DNA from: Candidatus Pacearchaeota archaeon
GTDB taxonomy: Archaea > Nanobdellota > Nanobdellia > Pacearchaeales > GW2011-AR1
Length of the DNA stretch: 6,205 nucleotides
NCBI GenBank assembly: GCA_016186375.1
Contig: JACPLS010000104.1
Coordinates: 1-6,205 of the forward strand
Reading direction: 5' to 3'
Positions 1 through 4,001 of this stretch are shown in pieces; the stretch's first letter is position 1; each line of letters opens with the position of its first letter. Position numbers and translations under genes: made by a program. The notes under the pieces are model-generated. The model was not told where the DNA came from, made no database searches, and saw only the letters and a program-made list of their open reading frames with translations.

Positions 1-453
1 AAATAACTTTACAAATTTTCCCTCAGCTCCAAAAACCAACATTTCTTTTTTCGTTTTAAAGACTTCTTCTGCTACAGATTTTAGTCCTCTTCTTCCAGAA
101 TAAATTGTTGCTTCTTGAGATTCTTTACTGAGTTTTCTTCTTTTCTCTAAATTTGGCAGAATATCCTCAACTAATTTCTTTTTACTTTGAATATCTTCTT
201 CTTTTTCTTCGAGATATTTTATTATTCTTTGTGGAGGAGCCGCTTCAAAGTATTTTCTATTAGCTTTGATCACAAAACTAACAAGCCCTCTTTCAATCAG
301 ACGATTTAGGGCATCGTAAACATTAGTCCTGTTTACACCAGATTTCTTAGTTATTTCACCAGCAAGAGCAGATCCTAAATTTAGCAGGATGTAATAGACT
401 TTAACTTCATTTCCTGATAATCCTGCACTTTCTAATACTGCTTGGGCTTCCAT
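1..453 (-). CDS. TrmB-family transcriptional regulator, 3'-truncated by the window edge
   Basis: Read on the minus strand from ATG at 453 to the left edge, this gives 151 codons without a stop. Residues 1-70 form a winged helix: LSGNEVKVYYILLNLG starts the domain, the recognition helix is near NRTNVYDALNRLIERGL (41-57), and the wing ends at RKYFEAAPP. Residues 76-110 are a charged, probably coiled-coil helix rich in E and K, the usual TrmB dimerisation segment. From 115 the sequence ATIYSGRRGLKSV...EMLVFGA begins the effector domain. Known TrmB proteins are about 250-350 residues and bind sugars or related ligands, so roughly half is missing here. An in-frame TAG lies ten codons before the ATG, with a TTG between as the only alternative start. 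It is transcribed away from the HAD operon, and a dyad lies between the two promoters, so it may regulate itself and that operon (inference). The ligand cannot be told. Confidence 0.9.
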   Translation of the reverse strand, partial: MEAQAVLESAGLSGNEVKVYYILLNLGSALAGEITKKSGVNRTNVYDALNRLIERGLVSFVIKANRKYFEAAPPQRIIKYLEEKEEDIQSKKKLVEDILPNLEKRRKLSKESQEATIYSGRRGLKSVAEEVFKTKKEMLVFGAEGKFVKLF

Positions 454-475
454 AATGACCAAAAATAGCCCGTTC

Positions 476-483
476 TATTTAAA
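476..483 (-). promoter_or_regulatory. TATA box for the TrmB-like gene
   Basis: On the minus strand this reads TTTAAATA. Its centre is about 26-27 bases upstream of the ATG at 453, the normal archaeal TATA-to-start distance, so the transcript would be leaderless or nearly so. Confidence 0.6.
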
Positions 484-491
484 TTTTACTA

Positions 492-516
492 TTGTTGTAA
501 TATACTACTACAACAA
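492..516. promoter_or_regulatory. Inverted-repeat operator candidate between divergent promoters
   Basis: Perfect 8-bp arms, TTGTTGTA at 492-499 and TACAACAA at 509-516, are separated by 9 bases, so the arms are about one and a half helical turns apart. The site lies between the minus-strand TATA box (476-483) and the plus-strand TATA box (520-527), covering the upstream TFB contact region of both. A dimeric winged-helix protein such as the adjacent TrmB-like regulator is the natural ligand; that assignment is inferred. Confidence 0.6.
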
Positions 517-519
517 ATA

Positions 520-527
520 TTTATATT
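520..527 (+). promoter_or_regulatory. TATA box for the HAD/PEP operon
   Basis: TTTATATT is centred about 29-30 bases before the ATG at 553 and preceded by an A-rich stretch that could serve as BRE. No Shine-Dalgarno-like sequence precedes the ATG, which fits a leaderless transcript. Confidence 0.65.
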
Positions 528-552
528 CTCTCAAAGCAAAACATAAGCTAAA

Positions 553-1209
553 ATGATAGAACTATATGATCTGGGAAGAACAACCCATAGGGCTGTAAAA
601 GGAATGTACGAATTCGTTATCAATAATATTGACAAATATGTAGGTGATAAAGGTTTAGCAGAAAAGTTAAAAGAAGAAGCAAAAAATAGAGAAGTTAAAG
701 GACACAGCATACCACAAGAGTATTTCGCAGCTATGTGTGATGTTTGGACTAAAGCGTATAAAACAGGGGATTTTCTAATAGATTTAGAAGCAACAATATT
801 TCCAGAAACTATTCCAAGATTTAAAAAAGTTAAAGCAAATGGAAGAAGAATTGGAATATTAACATCAGCTTCAAGAGATTTCACAAATATTCTCTACGGC
901 TTGCCGATTGGAGAAAATCAAAGGCTTTCTGATCTTGTAGATGAATACTTTCTTGGACAAGACGTGGGAGATAAGGATTTTCCGGAAACATTTGCGGGAT
1001 TATGGGAAAGAACAGAAGGCGGCATTTATGCTATTTTTGATGATAAAATATCTGTTTGCAGAGCTGCTCGTAAAGGGTTGGATTTAGCTGGTGGAAATTC
1101 AAGTATTTATTTAGTGGATAGAAAAGGACAATACACGGAGGAAGTTCTGGAAGAATTAGCAGAAAAAAGTATTCTTAGGATTAGAAACTTTAATGAGGTA
1201 AAAGATTAA
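553..1209 (+). CDS. HAD-superfamily protein, enolase-phosphatase (MtnC)-like fold, catalytic motif I altered
   Basis: 218 residues. The start is fixed by an in-frame TAA at 544-546 and by the TATA box 29 bases upstream. The order of HAD motifs can be followed: motif I near YDLGRTT (D6), a helical cap at about 12-90, motif II at GILTSAS (T104/S105), motif III at GDKDF (K141), and motif IV at AIFDD (D163, D164). The stretch KTGDFLIDLEATIFPETIPRFKKVKANGRRIGILTSAS resembles the region of enolase-phosphatase E1 where a plume of helices leads into motif II. In E1 motif I is DIEGTT; here it is DLGRTT, so the acid residue two positions after the nucleophile Asp is Gly. Activity may be weakened or changed. 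It is first in an operon with the PEP-utilising-type genes, its stop lying one base before the next ATG. A small-molecule phosphatase or an inactive HAD partner are both possible; the substrate is unknown. Confidence 0.7.
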   Translation: MIELYDLGRTTHRAVKGMYEFVINNIDKYVGDKGLAEKLKEEAKNREVKGHSIPQEYFAAMCDVWTKAYKTGDFLIDLEATIFPETIPRFKKVKANGRRIGILTSASRDFTNILYGLPIGENQRLSDLVDEYFLGQDVGDKDFPETFAGLWERTEGGIYAIFDDKISVCRAARKGLDLAGGNSSIYLVDRKGQYTEEVLEELAEKSILRIRNFNEVKD

Positions 1210-1210
1210 A

Positions 1211-1954
1211 ATGCAATGGGAAAAATTAGTGGAGAGAGAGGGGGATTTTCTTAAGAATCACTTACTTTATGAAAATTTTGAAGCTAATTTTCCTAAAATA
1301 TTCCAAACAAACCATGCTAATTTTTTAACTGTGCGAAAAGGTAATACTTTTATTCATTATTGGGATAATGATGATAAACTGGCTCTTTCCAGATTTATTA
1401 AAGAACAATTAGATAAGAATCCAGATTTTATGAAAAATAATGTTGAAATTGGTAAAAAACATTTTAGGAATCTAATTGCATTTTGTGAAGGATTAGGCGA
1501 TTTACAAAATAAGAGTAATGAAGAATTAGGGAAATTAGTACAGGAATATTTTAGGTTGTATAAAGAACCATACCCGCATTTTAATTTAACTGTGTTCTCA
1601 GACGAATTAGAAAAAGAAGGCAATACTGAAATAATCAATTTAATGGCTGACTGGAGATTGTTTGCTCGAGATCACTTTAATAAAACTCACAAATTAGTGA
1701 ATCCATTATTTGAAAAAATAGCAAAACGATTAAGTTTGAGTGTCGATGAAGTTAAATTTCTAAAGCCACAAGAAATAGTAGATTATCTGTCTATAAAGGC
1801 AAAGATCAGAAATCGCCATAATTGTTATTTTATGTTTAATGAGGGAAAATTTGAGTTAAAAGAGAATGAATCTTATGTTATTGAAGAATTTTTTTCTAAT
1901 GAAGTTAAAGGAAGGGGGACATTTTCTGCTAAGTATTCGGGAGGGCAATGGTAA
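1211..1954 (+). CDS. Helical linker-region protein of PEP-utilising enzyme type (N-terminal part of split protein)
   Basis: 247 residues, starting one base after the HAD stop; GAGGT at 1195-1199 is a plausible Shine-Dalgarno site. Most of the protein is predicted helical (LSRFIKEQLDKN, NLIAFCEGLGDLQNK, LGKLVQEYFRLYKEPYPHF). The segment from about 150, DWRLFARDHFNKTHKLVNPLFEKIAKRLSLS...FLKPQEIVDYL followed by IRNRHNCYFMFNEGKFEL, resembles the segment just before the phosphohistidine domain in PEP-synthase-like and rifampin-phosphotransferase-like proteins. The final residues, NEVKGRGTFSAKYSGGQ, look like the opening strands of that mobile domain, cut off by a stop at 1952-1954. The next gene continues the domain in the -1 frame. 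There is no ATP-grasp (PPDK N-terminal) domain and no PEP-binding TIM barrel. Function is unknown; it presumably works together with the next product. Confidence 0.6.
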   Translation: MQWEKLVEREGDFLKNHLLYENFEANFPKIFQTNHANFLTVRKGNTFIHYWDNDDKLALSRFIKEQLDKNPDFMKNNVEIGKKHFRNLIAFCEGLGDLQNKSNEELGKLVQEYFRLYKEPYPHFNLTVFSDELEKEGNTEIINLMADWRLFARDHFNKTHKLVNPLFEKIAKRLSLSVDEVKFLKPQEIVDYLSIKAKIRNRHNCYFMFNEGKFELKENESYVIEEFFSNEVKGRGTFSAKYSGGQW

Positions 1955-2235
1955 TTAAGAAGAATGAAGATTTAAAGAATGTTGAGGGGGGGGAAGTTTT
2001 AGTTTTAAGAATGACAACACCTGATTTAATGTTAGAGGGGATAAAGAAAGCAGGAGCAATAATTACAGATGAAGGGGGGATTACAAGTCATGCAGCAGTT
2101 CTGAGTAGAGAGTTTAATATTCCAGCATTGATGGGAACAACAAATGCAACAAGAATATTCAAGACAGGAGATTATGTTAGTGTTGATACAGAATTAGGTA
2201 GAGCTCATCGAGTCCAGCCCCCTAATAAAAGTTAA
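1948..2235 (+). CDS. PEP-utilising enzyme mobile (phosphohistidine swivelling) domain protein
   Basis: 95 residues. The motif TTPDLMLEGIKKAGAIITDEGG followed by ITSHAAVLSREFNIPALMG matches the signature of PEP synthase and PPDK mobile domains, with His48 as the residue that carries the phosphate in that family. The remaining strands, GDYVSVDTELGRAHRV, end the domain normally. The ATG overlaps the upstream stop as ATGGTAA, and GGGAGGG at 1939-1945 lies 2-3 bases before it, so translation may restart by coupling. The first strands of the fold are missing here but present at the end of the upstream gene, hence this is half of a split or frameshifted protein. With the phosphohistidine intact but no ATP-grasp or PEP-binding domain in view, it would need a partner encoded elsewhere to load and unload phosphate. 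Confidence 0.85.
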   Translation: MVIKKNEDLKNVEGGEVLVLRMTTPDLMLEGIKKAGAIITDEGGITSHAAVLSREFNIPALMGTTNATRIFKTGDYVSVDTELGRAHRVQPPNKS

Positions 2236-2276
2236 ACATAGATTATTTCTACATTAAAGGCACCCGAGTAATATGT

Positions 2277-2387
2277 CGTATAACATCGGAATTATGAGAA
2301 GTTTACAACGTAAATTTTGGAGAGCAAAGAATTTTGCTTGGCAAAATAGCGGAGCGGTCTTTGCGAACCTCATAATTCTTGTTATGC
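2277..2387. repeat. Nested palindrome A (cloverleaf-like)
   Basis: Outer arms are ATAACA (2280-2285) with TGTTAT (2380-2385), then AATTATGAG (2290-2298) with CTCATAATT (2369-2377), separated by an unequal internal loop of 4 versus 2 bases. Inside are a hairpin TTTAC-AAC-GTAAA (2302-2314) and a second stem, GCAAAGA (2324-2330) with TCTTTGC (2358-2364), enclosing ATTTTGC-TTG-GCAAAAT (2331-2347). No believable protein is encoded here. Confidence 0.75.
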
Positions 2388-2641
2388 TCTTTTTCCATAC
2401 AAAGTGTGGAAAAATTTCGTCCGAAAAGTTTTCTCTTTTGTTTAGAGTAATAGTAGCAAGCACGGAGTGCGATTGATAATTTTGAGGAGTAAATAATAAC
2501 ATTGGCGGAGGCGAGCCGGGGGTTGCCCCCTTCGGGGTGGCGAGTAGGACGAAGTCCGTCTCCTGCCTATGTTGTTATTATTTACGACATTTACAAAATT
2601 ATCAATTACTATCGATACAAAAGAGAAAATTGAGCATAACA
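2380..2641. repeat. Nested palindrome B (long arms with extra hairpins and GC-rich tip)
   Basis: Arms pair in successive perfect blocks: TGTTATGCTC (2380-2389) with 2632-2641; TTTTCTCTTTTGT (2429-2441) with 2617-2629; ATAGTA (2450-2455) with 2607-2612; ATTGATAATTTTG (2472-2484) with 2594-2606; GTAAATAATAACA (2489-2501) with 2573-2585. The left arm alone carries extra hairpins: TTTTTCCATAC-AAA-GTGTGGAAAAA (2390-2414), TTTCG-TC-CGAAA (2415-2426) and GCAC-GGA-GTGC (2460-2470). The GC-rich tip (2504-2567) closes with GGCGGAG/CTCCTGCC, with one bulged base, and holds two or three further hairpins. It shares its first core with palindrome A and its last with palindrome C. Confidence 0.8.
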
Positions 2642-2772
2642 TATGCGATTTACCGAAGTTGATTTTTCAGAGCTGTAAAAATTTGAGGCAACCCACAAAT
2701 TTTTACCTCGAAAAATCAATTTGGACGGAGCGAGGTGCAACCGAGCGTAGTCGGTAAATCGCTGTTATACGC
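2634..2772. repeat. Nested palindrome C
   Basis: Arms are ATAACA (2636-2641) with TGTTAT (2763-2768), GCGATTTACCG (2645-2655) with 2752-2762, TTGATTTTTC (2659-2668) with 2710-2719, and GTAAAAATTTG (2675-2685) with 2696-2706, leaving a 10-base loop. Between 2720 and 2751 the right arm carries an extra G-rich insert without a left counterpart, holding a weak GGT-GCA-ACC hairpin (2734-2742). Confidence 0.8.
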
Positions 2773-2930
2773 TTCCAAAGGAACGAGGTTTAGTGCAACG
2801 TCCCGAAGGGAAACCGAAGAGTTAAATTTTAGTGGCAGTCGTTCAATCAAGCGAACAAAGTGAGCCATCAAGAACATACATCAAGGAGACAATTTTAGTC
2901 AGTCGTCGTTAGGGGGAGGGGCGTCGTGTT
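2763..2930 (+). repeat. Left arm of the long-range inverted repeat flanking the R-M cassette
   Basis: Blocks matching the reverse complement of the right arm in matching order: TGTTATACGC (2763-2772) with 6088-6097; TTAAATTTTAGTGGCA (2822-2837, 16 bp perfect) with 6070-6085; GGAGACAATTTTA (2885-2897, 13 bp perfect) with 6047-6059; GGGGGAGGGG (2912-2921) with 6014-6024, flanked on both sides by CGTCG-like words. The left arm is longer than the right because of inserts containing small hairpins, TTCC-AAA-GGAA (2773-2783) and GGTTT...CCC-GAA-GGG...AAACC (2787-2815). Confidence 0.8.
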
Positions 2931-2933
2931 TTG

Positions 2934-2951
2934 GTTCTTTTACAAAAGAAC
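2934..2951. repeat. Perfect short palindrome before the R-M promoter
   Basis: GTTCTTTT (2934-2941) and AAAAGAAC (2944-2951) flank a 2-base centre, an 18-base dyad just before the first ATGTTAAT box. It could be an additional operator; as an RNA hairpin the tiny loop would be strained. Confidence 0.45.
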
Positions 2952-2957
2952 AGACTA

Positions 2958-3010
2958 ATGTTAATCGTATGTTAATTGCATTTATATATCAATGTTAATT
3001 GAATGTTAAT
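2958..3010 (+). promoter_or_regulatory. Promoter and paired ATGTTAAT operators of the regulator/endonuclease operon
   Basis: ATGTTAAT occurs four times, at 2958-2965, 2969-2976, 2992-2999 and 3003-3010. Starts within each pair are 11 bases apart, about one helical turn. The TATA box TTTATATA (2981-2988) lies between the pairs and its centre is 26-27 bases before the ATG at 3011. One pair is therefore upstream of TATA and the other covers the transcription start, an arrangement that permits activation at one pair and repression at the other (inferred). Confidence 0.7.
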
Positions 3011-3274
3011 ATGGACATTTCCTTATTGGGTTGGTTAAAGGGAGGAGAGTACAGAATTAAAGTTTTAGAGCTACTAACAAAAACAAATTTTCTTCTTCCA
3101 AGTGAAATTGCAGATAATTTAAAGATTCATAGATCCTCTATAAGTAGAATTTTAGCAGACCTAAAAGATAAAAATTTGATTAAATCAACATCAAATGAAT
3201 CAAGGACTATTTCTTATTCTATCACAAAAGAAGGGATTGAGGCACTTAAAAGCTTGGAACAAAATGGAAAATAA
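3011..3274 (+). CDS. Small winged-helix regulator of the R-M cassette (C-protein-like role)
   Basis: 87 residues from ATG 3011; an in-frame TTG at 2999 would add four residues, but it lies inside an operator box and upstream of the expected transcription start. GWLKGGEYRIKVLELL at the N-terminus is common in archaeal winged-helix proteins. The helix-turn-helix is at about 29-57 (LPSEIADNLKIHRSSISRILADLKDKNLI), and the wing and last helix are at 58-83 (SNESRTISYSITKEGIEALKSL). It is related to MarR/ArsR-type folds and not to the lambda-repressor-like fold of bacterial C proteins. Its stop overlaps the endonuclease start by 11 bases, and the ATGTTAAT boxes sit before it and before the methyltransferase, so the likely role is autoregulation and timing of endonuclease and methyltransferase. 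Binding to those boxes is inferred. Confidence 0.8.
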   Translation: MDISLLGWLKGGEYRIKVLELLTKTNFLLPSEIADNLKIHRSSISRILADLKDKNLIKSTSNESRTISYSITKEGIEALKSLEQNGK

Positions 3275-3959
3275 ACTAGAGTTACATAAAATGAGCGATG
3301 AGGATAGGTTTAAGCTAGCTATAAAACTGCTCCAAGACCAAGTAGTTGATCAAAGGAAGAGACTCCATTTTTGGAGAGACTTAACAAATCAACCTGCACA
3401 AATAGATACTGGTTATGTATCTCAACATCTTGTAAGCATTATTACTAAAATCCCTGGAGAGGGCATGAGAGGTAAGGGTGATGACCTCCAAGATGGTTCT
3501 GAAGTTAAGTCTGCAAATTTTTTAGATTCTTTAGATAAAAAAGGAGCAGTTGCCCCTAGATGGAATTTTTCTTCAAATGATTTAACAATAATGGAGAATT
3601 ACTTGAAAGTTCCAGCAATCTATTTAGTATCACTAGACCAAAATCCAAGTGGCAGGTTTAGAGCGAGAGTATGGAAAATTGATCCTAAAATGCACAAAAT
3701 ATTTGTACAAAGATATCATGAATGGATGGAGAAACTGGGAAAACCAAAACTTAATGACCCAAAAAGACCAGGCGTCAATTTTCAGCTATTTCCTCCAAGA
3801 AACAAATCAAACGATAATTATGCTCGACATGGAAATGGAAGAGAAAATGGGTTTGAGCCAATAAAAGTAATGTTAGAGGGGGTAAATGGTGCTCAACTGT
3901 TGTTTATGGCGGAAGAGAATGAACAAGGAATAATAACCTTGAAATCTCCCAACCTATAA
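3264..3959 (+). CDS. Type II-like restriction endonuclease, PD-(D/E)XK candidate
   Basis: 231 residues from ATG 3264. An in-frame ATG at 3195 would overlap the regulator by 80 bases, and ATG 3291 is a shorter alternative. The probable catalytic core is GMRGKGDDLQDGSEVKSA (67-84): acidic D73/D74, then E80-V81-K82, which fits the D...(D/E)XK pattern of this nuclease fold, followed by a conserved-looking PRWNF (98-102). Downstream strands AIYLVSLD and FRARVWKID fit the core sheet. No helicase or ATPase motifs exist, so it is not a type I or III subunit. It is translationally linked to the regulator and lies directly before the methyltransferase, the usual company of a type II endonuclease. It vaguely recalls MamI-type enzymes, but I cannot confirm the family. 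The site cut is unknown and presumably equals that of the methyltransferase. Confidence 0.7.
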   Translation: MENKLELHKMSDEDRFKLAIKLLQDQVVDQRKRLHFWRDLTNQPAQIDTGYVSQHLVSIITKIPGEGMRGKGDDLQDGSEVKSANFLDSLDKKGAVAPRWNFSSNDLTIMENYLKVPAIYLVSLDQNPSGRFRARVWKIDPKMHKIFVQRYHEWMEKLGKPKLNDPKRPGVNFQLFPPRNKSNDNYARHGNGRENGFEPIKVMLEGVNGAQLLFMAEENEQGIITLKSPNL

Positions 3960-3967
3960 ACGATACA

Positions 3968-3993
3968 TTTATATATGTTAATTAAATGTTAAT
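3968..3993 (+). promoter_or_regulatory. Promoter and paired ATGTTAAT operator of the methyltransferase gene
   Basis: TATA box TTTATATA (3968-3975) is centred about 30 bases before ATG 4002. ATGTTAAT follows at 3975-3982 and 3986-3993, again 11 bases apart, the first touching the TATA box. There is no pair upstream of TATA, unlike at the regulator promoter, so a bound protein would be expected only to repress here (inference). Confidence 0.7.
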
Positions 3994-4001
3994 AATAGAA
4001 A

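Noticed and set aside
2273..2476. A 67-codon plus-strand reading frame across palindrome A and the left arm of B
   Set aside because: It runs straight through the nested palindromes, has no promoter or ribosome site of its own, and its translation shows no recognisable domain.
2442..2757. Two further short reading frames (62 and 66 codons, opposite strands) within palindromes B and C
   Set aside because: They are forced by the inverted-repeat sequence and low stop density in the GC-rich tip; no start signals and no protein-like composition.
2277..2772. CRISPR array
   Set aside because: There are no regularly spaced identical repeats with unique spacers, and cores alternate in orientation.
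2277..2772. tRNA or rRNA gene
   Set aside because: Although parts fold like cloverleaves, no T-loop or anticodon-arm consensus and no rRNA signature could be found.
2999..3010. TTG start at 2999 for the winged-helix regulator
   Set aside because: It lies within an operator box and before the expected transcription start; ATG 3011 fits the TATA distance.
3195..3263. Longer N-terminus for the endonuclease starting at ATG 3195
   Set aside because: It would overlap the regulator by 80 bases in another frame; ATG 3264 gives the usual short overlap, and the added residues look like out-of-frame regulator sequence.
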